A stretch of DNA of 64,000 nt, from NCBI RefSeq assembly GCF_000300815.1, contig NZ_AMRX01000006.1, positions 620,001 through 684,000 of the forward strand, written 5' to 3'. Every line of letters begins with the position of its first letter. Within the stretch, counting starts at the first letter, position 1. Source of the DNA: Gayadomonas joobiniege G7. GTDB taxonomy: Bacteria > Pseudomonadota > Gammaproteobacteria > Enterobacterales > Alteromonadaceae. Under the pieces are notes generated by a model. The model had not been told where the DNA came from, searched no databases, and saw only the letters and a program-made list of their open reading frames with translations. A program made the position numbers and the translations under genes. Positions 1-9,102 of the stretch are shown piece by piece.

Positions 1-1466
1 CCGTTAATAATATTTATTAATGTTTGTGCTGAAATATGAGATTCGACTTCATCTGCTAATTGGTTTATTGCGGCTTCTTGGCGCAGATGTTCATTTTTAT
101 TTGTTGAGATGTTGATTCCGCACCAATCGGCCAGCAATACGACTGCTTCTGGACTATCAAATAAGCCATGCAAATAACACCCGGCTACCTGATTGTCTTG
201 GCTAATGCAGCCGTCTGTGAACTCTGCCGATTTTAATAAAGCAGAGTTAATCGCATTGTTTTTTAATATATGGCTTTGACCATGGTGTATCTCGTAACCA
301 GACACAACAAGGTTTTGACCATTTAAGTTTAGTAGGCTGGTTTTTTGTGTCAGTGTTTTTGATTGTTTTAGTTGGCTCTCAATCGGTAATAGATCTAAAC
401 CATCAATTTGTGTGGTTTCACCTTCGATGTGTTGAGGGTCGTTAATCGAGCGCCCTAACATTTGATAACCACCGCAAATGCCCAGCACTTTGCCCTGCAT
501 ACGTATGTGCCGATATATCTGCTTGTCCCATTTTTGTTGGTACAAGTGTTGAAGATCTTCGATGACATTTTTACTGCCAGGTAAGATAATTAAATCGGCT
601 GGCGGCAGCGGTTTATACGGGTCGGCGTAAATTAATTGTATGTTGGGATGTTGGCGCAAAGCGTCAAAGTCTGTATGATTGCTAATACGCGGAAATACTG
701 GCACAACAATGACAAATTTAACTTCTGTTAAATTTTGCTGTGTTTCAATGGCGTCTTCAGCTGCAATATCTAAGCCTTTAATATATGGGATAACCCCAAG
801 GACAGGTTTATTTGTGCGCTTCTCTAACCAATCTAAACCAGACTGCAATAGGGATACATCACCTCTAAACTTATTGATGATAAAACCTTTAATTCGCTGT
901 TGCTCGGATTCACTCAACAAAGCTAAAGTACCAACGAGTTGGGCAAATACACCGCCTTTATCTATATCTGCCACAAGTACAACTGGACAATCAACCGCTT
1001 CGGCAAACCCCATATTCGCGATATCTCCCTCGCGTAAATTAATTTCGGCTGGGCTACCCGCTCCTTCAACTATGATATAATCGTAACTTTGCTGCAGGCG
1101 GCCAAATGAATCTAATACGGCATCCATTGCCACTTTTTTATAATCATGGTACTGCTGTGCTTGCATAGCGCTAATCGCTTTACCCTGAATGATAACTTGC
1201 GCATTACAATCAGAACTGGGTTTAAGTAAAATCGGGTTAAAATCTGTGATGGCAGCAACCCCAGCGGCTTGCGCTTGCAACGCTTGGGCGCGGCCAATTT
1301 CGCCACCGTCTTCGGTAACCGCACTGTTAAGTGCCATATTTTGGGGTTTAAATGGCGCAACTACAATTCCGCGACGGGCCAGAATTCGGCAAAATGCCGC
1401 AACCATTAAACTTTTTCCCGCATCAGAGGTTGTACCTTGCACCATCAAGGTTTTATTTGGTCGCAA
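1..1466 (-). CDS. cobQ: cobyric acid synthase CobQ/CbiP (3' end beyond window)
   Basis: Glutamine-dependent amidation of adenosylcobyrinic acid a,c-diamide to cobyric acid, a cytoplasmic step of the B12 pathway. The minus-strand frame stays open to base 1, so about 488 codons are visible and only the C-terminus is missing. The N-terminus carries the ATPase motif [10 protein letters not shown]. The amidotransferase half shows the Cys nucleophile in [10 protein letters not shown] (near bases 450-480) and a His in [10 protein letters not shown] chose the TTG start at 1466 because AGGAG (1473-1477) sits six bases upstream; the ATG at 1445 has no comparable site. The start overlaps the end of cobC by 14 bases, so it is the last visible gene of the B12 operon and is probably translationally coupled. 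Confidence 0.93.
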   Translation of the reverse strand, partial: MRPNKTLMVQGTTSDAGKSLMVAAFCRILARRGIVVAPFKPQNMALNSAVTEDGGEIGRAQALQAQAAGVAAITDFNPILLKPSSDCNAQVIIQGKAISAMQAQQYHDYKKVAMDAVLDSFGRLQQSYDYIIVEGAGSPAEINLREGDIANMGFAEAVDCPVVLVADIDKGGVFAQLVGTLALLSESEQQRIKGFIINKFRGDVSLLQSGLDWLEKRTNKPVLGVIPYIKGLDIAAEDAIETQQNLTEVKFVIVVPVFPRISNHTDFDALRQHPNIQLIYADPYKPLPPADLIILPGSKNVIEDLQHLYQQKWDKQIYRHIRMQGKVLGICGGYQMLGRSINDPQHIEGETTQIDGLDLLPIESQLKQSKTLTQKTSLLNLNGQNLVVSGYEIHHGQSHILKNNAINSALLKSAEFTDGCISQDNQVAGCYLHGLFDSPEAVVLLADWCGINISTNKNEHLRQEAAINQLADEVESHISAQTLINIIN

Positions 1467-2097
1467 GCAAGGCTCCTAGAGTTGTGTTAATACATAAAAC
1501 GGCAGGTTTGGCTTCGTTAAGTAAAGCGATAGATACCTGAGAGATACTGGCATAGTCTATTTTAAGCTGGCTAAACCAGGATGGATTGCGCAGATCCAAA
1601 TTTAAAATATTAGCTAACAAAACGCGGATCACGCCCGCATGGCATACCACTAAATAATGCTGTCCGGAGTTATCTTTAATAAGGTCTTGCCACGCTGAAT
1701 CCACTCTGTCTGCAAACCCTTTTAGCGATTCTCCTCCAGGTGGGGTTAAACGATAAGGGTTATTCCAAAATGCTTCGAGTTTATTCCAATGATGTTGCAA
1801 CCGATCAAATGGGATCCCATCCCAGCGGCCAAAATTCATTTCGGACAGTCTTGGATCTAACACTATCTCTAGATCGTTTTCTTCGGCAAAAGTTTCGGCG
1901 AACAAGGCACATCGTAATAAAGGTGAACTGATCACTTTATCAATCGGTTTTATTTGCTGTAACAGTTGAATATTCTGTCGCATCTGCGCGAGACCAATAT
2001 CGGTCAACTCAATATTGGTCTGACCGTACAAGGCAGCACGTCCGTCAACTTGGCCGTGGCGTAAAAAAGTAAAAGTTGCAGTACGGATATCTTGCAT
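1453..2097 (-). CDS. cobC: alpha-ribazole-phosphatase-like histidine phosphatase CobC
   Basis: Histidine phosphatase superfamily protein of 214 aa. The phosphohistidine motif LRHGQ lies near residues 12-16 and a second catalytic His in [12 protein letters not shown] near residue 150. By family and operon position it should remove the 5'-phosphate of alpha-ribazole (or adenosylcobalamin phosphate) in nucleotide-loop assembly. The start codon shares one base with the cobU stop (TAATG), which indicates coupled translation. The family is broad, so the assignment to CobC rests mainly on its place between cobU and cobQ. Confidence 0.88.
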   Translation of the reverse strand: MQDIRTATFTFLRHGQVDGRAALYGQTNIELTDIGLAQMRQNIQLLQQIKPIDKVISSPLLRCALFAETFAEENDLEIVLDPRLSEMNFGRWDGIPFDRLQHHWNKLEAFWNNPYRLTPPGGESLKGFADRVDSAWQDLIKDNSGQHYLVVCHAGVIRVLLANILNLDLRNPSWFSQLKIDYASISQVSIALLNEAKPAVLCINTTLGALLATK

Positions 2098-2621
2098 TAT
2101 GGGGCTCCTTTTAAAAACATAGGCAAGCCTGCAGCCATAAATACAACCCGATCGGCTACTTGGGCGATGATCTGGTTTAATCGCCCTGCCTGGTCAACAA
2201 AAAGCCGTCCTAGTGCATGCTCTGAAACAAGCCCTAAACCGACCTCGTTAGCAACAAGAATTAAATGGCACTGTGAAGCTTGCATATTGATTGCCAAAGT
2301 TTTAAATACTGCTTCAAAATTTTCATCTGGCTGATAATAAATTAAATTATTAAGCCATAATGTCAGGCAATCGATCAAAACAATAGAATTTGCTGGCTGT
2401 TTTGCGATGCACTTAGCAAGCTCAAGCGGACATTCACACAATATCCAATCATTAGATCTTTGCTGTTGATGTTTTTCAATCCGCCGTGACATCTCGCTGT
2501 CAGTGACTTCAGCCGTGGCAATATAACAAACCGGATGTCCTTGTTTTTGATAAGACAAAGCCAAACTTTCAGCGTAATTAGATTTTCCTGAACGCGCACC
2601 GCCGATAATGAACTCAATCAT
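2097..2621 (-). CDS. cobU: adenosylcobinamide kinase / guanylyltransferase CobU
   Basis: Bifunctional enzyme of 174 aa that phosphorylates adenosylcobinamide and then transfers GMP to give adenosylcobinamide-GDP. It begins with the P-loop GGARSGKS at residues 7-14 and contains the family segments WLNNLIYY and VANEVGLGLV. Its length matches the CobU/CobP family. The start overlaps the cobS stop by four bases (ATGA). Confidence 0.94.
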   Translation of the reverse strand: MIEFIIGGARSGKSNYAESLALSYQKQGHPVCYIATAEVTDSEMSRRIEKHQQQRSNDWILCECPLELAKCIAKQPANSIVLIDCLTLWLNNLIYYQPDENFEAVFKTLAINMQASQCHLILVANEVGLGLVSEHALGRLFVDQAGRLNQIIAQVADRVVFMAAGLPMFLKGAP

Positions 2622-3358
2622 ACTAAAACAACCAATATAATGATTAATTCGGAAATTTGTTGCACTGCGCCCAAATTATCACCCGTATAACCGCCAATCT
2701 GTCGTTTGAACAGACGCTTTAATAAAACGCGCAGCACAACGATGATAACCAAGAGGCCCATCGCTTTTGCTAAAGGTAATAAACAAAAAACAGGCAAAGC
2801 GAACAATAAATTTGTACTCAGCTCTAAAAGGCTTTGCTGGTTGGCAAGTGGTTTACTCTTGCTGTCAGTTTCTTGTACGTATGCACAATCATAAATAAAA
2901 CTTGCGGCTAAACAGCGAGAAATCACAAAGCTCACGGGAATTACAATCATTAAGTCTGTCGCCGCTTCTGACCATAAAATTAAGCGCCCTGAAAGGATCA
3001 CAAACAAACCAGTCACACCATAGGTTCCTAACCTGCTGTCTTTCATGATGCGTAATTTATCCGCTTTATTTTGGCCGCCGCCAAATCCATCGCAGGTATC
3101 GGCCAGACCATCTTCGTGAAATACACCGGTTAAAAACAAACTAAATATTAGCGTTATCCAAACACTAATATCACCAGAAAAATACTGATTGGCCACGCTC
3201 CAAACGAACAGTGTCAGCCCAGCCAATAACCAACCAACAGCCGTAAAGTACCTGTTCGCCTGATTTAGTAGCTCTGGGGAATACTTTGTATTTTTAGGTA
3301 TAGGTAGCCGTGAAAAAAAACCTAACGCCAAAAAAAATAAGTTAAGCTGCTTAGCCAT
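2618..3358 (-). CDS. cobS: adenosylcobinamide-GDP ribazoletransferase CobS (cobalamin synthase)
   Basis: Polytopic inner-membrane enzyme of about 246 aa that joins adenosylcobinamide-GDP and alpha-ribazole. It shows the family motif HEDGLADTCDGFGGG near residues 80-95 and several hydrophobic segments. An upstream TTG at 3370 lies inside the end of cobT. I prefer the ATG at 3358 (MAKQLNLFF), one base after the cobT stop. Confidence 0.93.
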   Translation of the reverse strand: MAKQLNLFFLALGFFSRLPIPKNTKYSPELLNQANRYFTAVGWLLAGLTLFVWSVANQYFSGDISVWITLIFSLFLTGVFHEDGLADTCDGFGGGQNKADKLRIMKDSRLGTYGVTGLFVILSGRLILWSEAATDLMIVIPVSFVISRCLAASFIYDCAYVQETDSKSKPLANQQSLLELSTNLLFALPVFCLLPLAKAMGLLVIIVVLRVLLKRLFKRQIGGYTGDNLGAVQQISELIIILVVLV

Positions 3359-3359
3359 G

Positions 3360-4421
3360 TTATAAATCAACTAAATTAGCCATCTTATTATAAAAAGCGG
3401 CCGCAGACTGAATGAATGGCACCGCTAAAACTGCACCCGTGCCTTCCCCTAAACGTAAATTTAAGTCGAATAATGGGCGAACATTTAATGATTTAAAAAT
3501 GGCTTGCTGACCTGGCTCTTCGCTCTGATGGCTAAATACCATGTATTGCAGGCAGGCAGGCTCAATTCGACACGCTAATAGAGCCGCAACCGAACAAATA
3601 AAACCATCAACCAAAACCACTTTACCGGCTTGTGCCGCTGCCATCATACCGCCACACATTTGTGCTATTTCAAACCCTCCTAACTGAGCGAGCCAGGCAA
3701 CAGGGTCATCATTGTTAACTTGTTTTTTGGCCCGCTCAACGCCCTTTTTAACTAGCGCCAATTTAACAGCCAATTGTGCATCTGAAATGCCTGTTCCCCG
3801 CCCCACTAGTTTTTCTAGCGGACTATCACAAAGGACAGAGGTCAATGCACTCGCTGACGCTGTATTTCCAATGCCCATTTCACCAAAAACAAAAATATCT
3901 TTGCCGTTTGCTATTTTTAAACGGGTTATTTCTGCGCCTTGCTGTATGGACCAAAAAGCGGTTTGCAAAGACATTGCAGCATGTTCGCTAAAATCTTGAG
4001 TGCCTGACCCGGCACTCAAGTTTTCAACCTGGTTGATATAACTTGCATGCAATGAGTGTTTTATCCCAGCGTTAATAATCGTTAATGGGATCTTCTGCAC
4101 CTGACATAAAGCATTGATGGCTGCGCCCCCAGCAACAAAGTTTTGCACCATTTTTGCAGTGATTTCACTTGGTACTATACTTATGCCGTGCTCAGCAATA
4201 CCATGATCACCCGCAAATACCAAAACAGCCGCCCGCTCAAATACTAATTTATCGGCAGTTTTTTGATGCGCTGTTTGAATGCAGGCAAGTTGGTAAGCTA
4301 ATGCTTCAAGTCGGCCTAACGAACCTAAGGGTTTAGCCTTGCCGTCTATCGTCGCCTGAATCGCTAACTTTTGCGCTTCAGATAACGCCAACTCGGGAGA
4401 AATAATATTAAAATCATTCAT
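3360..4421 (-). CDS. cobT: nicotinate-nucleotide--dimethylbenzimidazole phosphoribosyltransferase CobT
   Basis: Makes alpha-ribazole phosphate, activating the lower-ligand base of cobalamin. At 353 aa it has the normal family length. Recognisable segments are KPLGSLGRLE near residue 31, VFAGDHGIAEHG near residue 69, GEMGIGNTASASA near residue 175, and a conserved Glu in the C-terminal LRLGEGTGA. The start overlaps the btuC stop by four bases (ATGA). Confidence 0.95.
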   Translation of the reverse strand: MNDFNIISPELALSEAQKLAIQATIDGKAKPLGSLGRLEALAYQLACIQTAHQKTADKLVFERAAVLVFAGDHGIAEHGISIVPSEITAKMVQNFVAGGAAINALCQVQKIPLTIINAGIKHSLHASYINQVENLSAGSGTQDFSEHAAMSLQTAFWSIQQGAEITRLKIANGKDIFVFGEMGIGNTASASALTSVLCDSPLEKLVGRGTGISDAQLAVKLALVKKGVERAKKQVNNDDPVAWLAQLGGFEIAQMCGGMMAAAQAGKVVLVDGFICSVAALLACRIEPACLQYMVFSHQSEEPGQQAIFKSLNVRPLFDLNLRLGEGTGAVLAVPFIQSAAAFYNKMANLVDL

Positions 4422-5353
4422 TTTTTATACATAAGCCCTAAAAAGAATAAACTACCTATGACAGATGTGATCACGCCAACGGGTATTTCTTGTCCGCCGA
4501 ATAAGCTTCGAGCTAACACATCAACCCACACCATAAAAATAGCTCCGAAGACGGCACTGCCGATGATTAAATAAGCAGTTGAAGCAGCGATTAAACGGCG
4601 AACAATATGTGGGATCATTAAACCGACAAATGCGATACCGCCACAATAAGCGACTAATGTGGCGGTGATGGCGGCACAGATAGTTAACATTAACAAGCGT
4701 AATTTAATAACAGGCACGCCTAGTGCGGCGGCTTGCTCGTCGCCGAGTACCAGTGCATCTAATTGCCGGTGTACAAGTAAAACCAAAATGGTGCCAATTA
4801 AAACCACTGGAGCAATCCAGGCGAGTTGCCATAATTCGGCACGTGCGAGAGAGCCCATTAACCAGAACATGACTTGAACAGAAGCAAAAGGGTCAGCGCT
4901 AAACAATAAAAACTGACTGATCGAACTCAGCATGAAAGAAACTGCAACACCACTTAAAATAAGCGTTGCAATACCGCCCTGCCGGCTAGATACGGCCATA
5001 ATGGCGACCAAAGATACTGCTAACAAAGCACCAATAAATGCGGCAATTGGCAACAAAAATGCAGCTTGATCTTGTAATAAAATACTGACAATAGTCGCCC
5101 CTAAACCAGCCCCAGCAACCACACCAAATAAATAAGGTTCGGCTAAAGAGTTACCAGTCACATTTTGTAAAACCGCCCCGCAAACGGCTAAACCTGCGCC
5201 ACAAAATAACGCTAATAAAACGCGCGGCAAGCGTATGTCTATGATTAGGGTTTGCCATAACGGACTATCAAATGAAATTTCAGCTGGGCCAATAAAAACC
5301 GCTGAAGTAATACTAAGCAGCAATAGAAGCGTAGATATAAAAAGTTTAGCCAC
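4418..5353 (-). CDS. btuC: FecCD-family ABC permease, cobalamin importer BtuC
   Basis: Inner-membrane permease of the BtuC/FecCD family with about ten hydrophobic segments. Family signatures include NSLAEPYLFGVVAGAGLGA and GGIAFVGLMIPHIVRR. A longer GTG start at 5401 would overlap the ATPase gene by 44 bases. The GTG at 5353 follows a GAGGG site just upstream and begins right before the first membrane helix, so I prefer it. Location in a riboswitch-controlled B12 operon argues for a cobalamin or cobinamide substrate rather than iron-siderophore. No periplasmic binding protein (btuF) is seen in the window. Confidence 0.88.
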   Translation of the reverse strand: MAKLFISTLLLLLSITSAVFIGPAEISFDSPLWQTLIIDIRLPRVLLALFCGAGLAVCGAVLQNVTGNSLAEPYLFGVVAGAGLGATIVSILLQDQAAFLLPIAAFIGALLAVSLVAIMAVSSRQGGIATLILSGVAVSFMLSSISQFLLFSADPFASVQVMFWLMGSLARAELWQLAWIAPVVLIGTILVLLVHRQLDALVLGDEQAAALGVPVIKLRLLMLTICAAITATLVAYCGGIAFVGLMIPHIVRRLIAASTAYLIIGSAVFGAIFMVWVDVLARSLFGGQEIPVGVITSVIGSLFFLGLMYKK

Positions 5354-5357
5354 TAAG

Positions 5358-6140
5358 TTAATTACCCTCGCACTGATTTTTATAAAAGACGTATGGTGCA
5401 CCCGTTAATGGATGTCGATCGACATGTACCGCCAGTTTAAAAACCCCTTCTATGGTATGTTTGTTTAAAACGTTTTCGGCGGTCCCAGCAGCTTCTATGC
5501 AGCCGTTATTTAGCAGGATAACTTGGTGGGCATATTGCGCGGCTAAATTCAGATCATGAATCGTCATTAATACAGCCACATCAAGTTGCTTTAAAAGCGC
5601 TAAAATTTGATGTTGGTAATGTATATCTAGATGGTTGCAAGGTTCATCTAAAATTAATAACTCTGGCTCTTGAATTAAAGCCCGTGCGATTAAAACGCGT
5701 TGCTGTTCACCACCAGATAAACCAGCAAAATCGCGACTTCGTAATGCGGTAATTTGCAAAAGCGCCATTGTTGACTCTATTAATGCTAATTCTTTTTTAC
5801 CGATACGCGATAACAAAGACAAATGGGGGACTCGACCTAATTTAAGCATGGCCTCTACGGTTAGATGCGCATCATAAACATTGTTTTGGGTCACAACAGC
5901 CAGTTTTTTGGCTTTTTGCCGCGGAGTTAACGCCGTCAACGGCTCGCCTGACAGCAGAATTTGTCCACTTTGAACGGGCATAGCGCCGTAAATGGCTCTT
6001 AATAATGAAGTTTTTCCCGCACCATTAGGTCCAACAATTGCGGTAATACCCTGCCCATGCGTCGTGAACGATAGTTCGGATAAAATTTGTTTGTTATCTG
6101 CACAAACGGAAAGCTTGTGAACGTCTAATTGTGTCTGCAT
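5358..6140 (-). CDS. btuD: ABC transporter ATPase, cobalamin importer BtuD
   Basis: ATPase partner of the adjacent FecCD permease. It has Walker A GPNGAGKTS, the signature LSGGEQQRVLIARAL, Walker B LLILDEP and a switch His in MTIHDLNLAAQ. The frame is open to a TTG at 6194, but similarity to the family starts near MQTQLDVHKLSV, so I chose the ATG at 6140. This leaves a leader of about 100 bases after the riboswitch. An 8-bp inverted repeat (6131-6138 with 6163-6170) encloses the start region. It is the first gene of the B12 operon. Confidence 0.9.
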   Translation of the reverse strand: MQTQLDVHKLSVCADNKQILSELSFTTHGQGITAIVGPNGAGKTSLLRAIYGAMPVQSGQILLSGEPLTALTPRQKAKKLAVVTQNNVYDAHLTVEAMLKLGRVPHLSLLSRIGKKELALIESTMALLQITALRSRDFAGLSGGEQQRVLIARALIQEPELLILDEPCNHLDIHYQHQILALLKQLDVAVLMTIHDLNLAAQYAHQVILLNNGCIEAAGTAENVLNKHTIEGVFKLAVHVDRHPLTGAPYVFYKNQCEGN

Positions 6141-6170
6141 AAGGCCTGTAACATTCACGTGCGCAGACAC
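6131..6170 (-). promoter_or_regulatory. hairpin over the btuD start, candidate riboswitch expression platform
   Basis: Perfect 8-bp inverted repeat, GTGTCTGC (6170-6163) with GCAGACAC (6138-6131), read on the minus strand. The 3' arm starts at the last base of the btuD ATG. The loop holds the only purine-rich stretch upstream (AGGCC). Closing this hairpin would hide the initiation region, which suits a translational OFF switch. This role is inferred from position. Confidence 0.45.
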
Positions 6171-6243
6171 GAGCGAGCGCAAACATGCCGACAAGCTGAG
6201 TCTGTATTCGAGTTTTCCCGCACGAAATCAGTAGATTTAATAA

Positions 6244-6435
6244 CCGGCGATCTGGCTTATTGATAAATATCAATTTACAGTTGCGGGCACAGCTGCAGAT
6301 TCACACTGCATTCCCCAGTTAAAGCGTAATTGCGCAGCATTTTATCAGCTTTTTCAGACAAATTGTAGATCCGCACTGCCGCAGGCGTTGCAAGCAAAGC
6401 AAACACCGTCAAACCTGCATTGATCGGAGAACGCC
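6244..6435 (-). promoter_or_regulatory. cobalamin (AdoCbl) riboswitch
   Basis: Minus-strand leader of the B12 operon. From 6316 downward it reads GGGGAAT, then a GCAG/CTGC stem with GTGTGAAT, then GCTGTG and CCCGCAACTGTAA (6287-6275), which is the classical cobalamin riboswitch core. A B12-box-like AAGCCAGATCGCC follows at 6258-6246. The 5' boundary is uncertain because I cannot fold the outer helices; the position given allows the usual length of about 190 nt. The stretch 6141-6467 holds no other supported gene. Confidence 0.88.
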
Positions 6436-6467
6436 CATGCACAACCTTATGCTCCCTCGCCAACTCA

Positions 6468-7373
6468 CTAAATATAGAGCTTACCTTCAGAAAATAGTGT
6501 CGCATTGCCGCCTATTTTAATGCCGATATCTTGGTCATTGCGGCTTAACACATCAACATGTAACAAACTACTTCTCCCGGTATAGGCACCCCGCTCGGCA
6601 ACAAAATGATACGGCAGGGTTTTATAAGCTTTAAATTCGTTTAAATAGGCTGCAAATGCAGGCACGGAGGCACCGATGGGCGGATCTTCATGGATACCAA
6701 AAACAGGCCCGACTAAACGACAATGAAAATCAGACGAAGAAAATGCCCCTTTGCCACAAAATAATAAAATAGAATTTGCACAGGTCGCGGGGGCTGCAGA
6801 CCTAGCCCATGCATCATAATTAAAGCGCGCCGCTTGCAAAGACTCAAAGCTATCAACCGGAACTATGATATAGGGTGTATGAGTACTAACTAATAAAGGT
6901 TTAAATCCGTTTACATTAAAATGATAACTTTCAAGCGACAAAATAGCGCTCAGTTCTTCTGTGCTTGGTGTAAAAACATCCACTTCAGCGTGAGAAGTGG
7001 CTGAGTATTGATTAAAGATAGGTTTTCCGTCTTTTACCTGAACTGAGCACTTTACAATGCCGTGTGATTCTTCTAATTTGAATGGGTTTTCGCCCTCTTT
7101 TAATGCGAGTGCACCAATATGGGACAGTACAAAAATCGCTGCAATCGTTGGGTGACCGCCAAATTTAAACTCTCGTTTACCGTTAAAAATTCTGATTTTG
7201 TAATCAGCATGCGTGCTTGGAAAAATGAAAACTGTACGCCAAACCCTGAATTCTTCTGCGATTTTGAGCATTTGCGATTCGGTTAATGTATTGGCATCTG
7301 GTATTACCGCTATTTGAGCGCCTTGAAAGCGCTCATTTGTAAATACGTCCACTGTGAAATATTGAATTGTCAT
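6468..7373 (-). CDS. PhzF-family isomerase-like protein with altered catalytic residue
   Basis: PhzF/diaminopimelate-epimerase fold protein of about 301 aa. The N-terminus MTIQYFTVDVFTNERFQG and the segments FGGHPTIAA and GASVPAF fit the family. The first in-frame ATG is at 7412, but the ATG at 7373 has GGGG five bases upstream and matches the usual family start. In PhzF the catalytic Glu lies in a motif like NLSETTF near residue 45; here the aligned stretch reads RVWRTVF, with Arg at residue 46. The protein may be catalytically changed or inactive. Its substrate is unknown. It lies upstream of the riboswitch on the same strand, but nothing visible shows co-transcription. Confidence 0.8.
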   Translation of the reverse strand: MTIQYFTVDVFTNERFQGAQIAVIPDANTLTESQMLKIAEEFRVWRTVFIFPSTHADYKIRIFNGKREFKFGGHPTIAAIFVLSHIGALALKEGENPFKLEESHGIVKCSVQVKDGKPIFNQYSATSHAEVDVFTPSTEELSAILSLESYHFNVNGFKPLLVSTHTPYIIVPVDSFESLQAARFNYDAWARSAAPATCANSILLFCGKGAFSSSDFHCRLVGPVFGIHEDPPIGASVPAFAAYLNEFKAYKTLPYHFVAERGAYTGRSSLLHVDVLSRNDQDIGIKIGGNATLFSEGKLYI

Positions 7374-7545
7374 AAATACCCCGTTGTATTTGAACTTTAA
7401 CAAGGTATTCAAATATTACGCCAACTTATCTAATCGGCACATAATCACATGGGCATGTACCGATGCTGCAGGCGTATTTTGTGCAACCAACGGCAATTGT
7501 TTTGCACGTTAACCGAACAAAACAGGTTTGGTGGTGTTTACAGTT

Positions 7546-7574
7546 GTTAGCAACGCCTGATGCGGCGGTGCTAC
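7546..7574 (-). repeat. REP-like GTAG hairpin at the queC stop
   Basis: On the minus strand GTAG (7574-7571) begins a palindrome, TAGCACCGCC then six loop bases then GGCGTTGCTA. The TAG of GTAG is the queC stop codon. The CACCGCC...GGCGTTGC arms match the REP-like units at 26603 and 26554. It may also act as a weak terminator, though no T-run follows. Confidence 0.55.
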
Positions 7575-8227
7575 TCGTAGGCTAGTGGATCTTGCACATT
7601 ATTTAATTTAAACGCTTCAAGCCGTTCAGTACAGGCACCACATTTTCCACATGCTTTTTCGCGGCCATTGTAACACGTCCAACTTTGCCCGTAGTCCAGC
7701 CCCATTTTTAACCCTGCCGTTAAAATTTCTATTTTGCTATTGTTCAAAAATGGCGTCACTATGTCGACTGGTTGATAATCTGCAATTGCACAGACCGCTT
7801 TCATTTTTTCTACAAATTCAGGTCGGCAATCGGGATAAATAGCATGATCTCCAGAATGCGCGCCATAAAACACTTTATTCGCACCGCTTGAAATAGCATA
7901 GGCAACAGCCATTGATAACAACATCATATTGCGGTTAGGGACCACGGTTGATTTCATGCTTTCTTCTTCATAATGACCTTCAGGGATATCAATATCATCA
8001 GTTAGAGAAGAGCCAGCCAACAAACTATTAATGGCTGATATATCAACCACCTTATGTTGTAAACCTAATTGTTTACAAACATTAGCCGCATATTCCAGTT
8101 CTTTAACATGCTTTTGGCCATAATTAAACGACAGGGGTAATACTTCATAACCCTCTTTGACTGCTAAATTTAGCACAGTAAAAGAGTCCATTCCGCCAGA
8201 ATAGATAACAACAGCTTTTTGTGACAT
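7571..8227 (-). CDS. queC: 7-cyano-7-deazaguanine synthase QueC
   Basis: Converts 7-carboxy-7-deazaguanine to preQ0 using ATP and ammonia, in queuosine biosynthesis. It starts with the PP-loop motif YSGGMDSFT at residues 9-17. A zinc-binding cysteine cluster follows near residue 184-200 (C, then CGKCGAC). Length of 218 aa is normal. It is divergent from queE with about 60 bases between the genes. Its stop codon lies inside a REP-like hairpin. Confidence 0.95.
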   Translation of the reverse strand: MSQKAVVIYSGGMDSFTVLNLAVKEGYEVLPLSFNYGQKHVKELEYAANVCKQLGLQHKVVDISAINSLLAGSSLTDDIDIPEGHYEEESMKSTVVPNRNMMLLSMAVAYAISSGANKVFYGAHSGDHAIYPDCRPEFVEKMKAVCAIADYQPVDIVTPFLNNSKIEILTAGLKMGLDYGQSWTCYNGREKACGKCGACTERLEAFKLNNVQDPLAYE

Positions 8228-8247
8228 GCTTTCCTCGATAAATCGCT

Positions 8248-8253
8248 TATAAT
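8248..8253 (+). promoter_or_regulatory. -10 box for queE
   Basis: A perfect TATAAT lies 35 bases before the chosen queE start. No good -35 hexamer stands at 17 bases upstream (the site reads CATGCT). The box overlaps the upstream ATG at 8252, which argues against using that codon as the start. Confidence 0.45.
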
Positions 8254-8287
8254 GTGCGTTTATTTAACCAATAGTGTGAGCTGCCAA

Positions 8288-8953
8288 ATGATGTACCCTG
8301 TAAACGAAATTTTTGAAACTATCCAAGGCGAAGGCGCACAAACTGGTGTACCTTCAGTCTTTGTCCGATTACAAGGCTGTCCGGTTGGCTGCGCCTGGTG
8401 TGACACTAAACATACCTGGACGGTAGACAAAAATCATCAAGTGGATGCCGATCAGATTATCAGTATATCAAATGAAAACCCAACTTGGGCAGAATTAACC
8501 AGTAAAGAATTAGTTGATCGGCTGGCAATTTATTCAGCAAAACATATTGTGATCACTGGCGGTGAACCCTGCATGTACGATTTGCGCCCGCTGACCAACG
8601 ATTTAAATAAAGCCGGTTATTCAACTCAAATAGAAACCAGCGGCACCTTCGAGATCTATTGCAGTGATACAACCTATGTGACTGTTTCACCCAAAGTTAA
8701 TATGAAAGGTGGGTACAAAGTACTCACCAATGCCCTGAACCGCGCCGATGAGATTAAACACCCAGTCGCAACCGAGCAACACATTGACGATCTAAAAGCG
8801 CTATTAGCTGAGCGTACTAGTCAGAAAGCCGTCAATATTTGTTTGCAGCCGATCAGTCAGAAAAAACGCGCAACCGACTTAGCCATCAATGAGTGCATAA
8901 AAAATAATTGGCGCCTTTCGGTGCAAATGCACAAATACTTGTTTATTGACTAG
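8288..8953 (+). CDS. queE: 7-carboxy-7-deazaguanine synthase QueE
   Basis: Radical SAM enzyme that converts 6-carboxy-tetrahydropterin to 7-carboxy-7-deazaguanine. It carries the CxxxCxxC cluster motif in CPVGCAWCDTKHTW, the ETIQGEGAQTG entry segment and VITGGEPCMYD for SAM binding. An earlier ATG at 8252 sits in a TATAAT box, so I start at 8288 (MMYPVNEIFE), giving about 221 aa. It pairs with the divergent queC. Confidence 0.93.
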   Translation: MMYPVNEIFETIQGEGAQTGVPSVFVRLQGCPVGCAWCDTKHTWTVDKNHQVDADQIISISNENPTWAELTSKELVDRLAIYSAKHIVITGGEPCMYDLRPLTNDLNKAGYSTQIETSGTFEIYCSDTTYVTVSPKVNMKGGYKVLTNALNRADEIKHPVATEQHIDDLKALLAERTSQKAVNICLQPISQKKRATDLAINECIKNNWRLSVQMHKYLFID

Positions 8954-9053
8954 TATTCAGCCATTTGAGCAATATATCTATAACAATTGGTTATAAAAAC
9001 GTCATTTACATAATACTTTTTTCTGATAGCTTGATCTGAGTATAAAAACAAAT

Positions 9054-9072
9054 GGCCTGCAATGGGCCTTTT
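9054..9072 (+). terminator. possible short terminator after queE
   Basis: GGCC, seven loop bases, GGCC and then four T. The stem is only four pairs with weak A/T extension after a mismatch, so this is tentative. Confidence 0.3.
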
Positions 9073-9102
9073 ATGGAATGTTGTATCTAGGAGACAAAAA
9101 CA

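Noticed and set aside
679-1080. 133-codon plus-strand open frame
   Set aside because: It is antisense to cobQ, whose motifs are clear on the minus strand.
6365-6402. GTAG-headed hairpin resembling the REP units
   Set aside because: The arms GCACTGCC and GGCGTTGC are similar, but it lies within the riboswitch 5' part, so it may be riboswitch structure or a decayed copy; not listed as a repeat.
6275-6505. 76-codon minus-strand open frame
   Set aside because: It runs through the cobalamin riboswitch core and overlaps the PhzF-like gene; its codons spell the conserved RNA motifs.
8252-8287. Earlier ATG for queE
   Set aside because: The codon overlaps a perfect TATAAT box and the added residues do not match the family.
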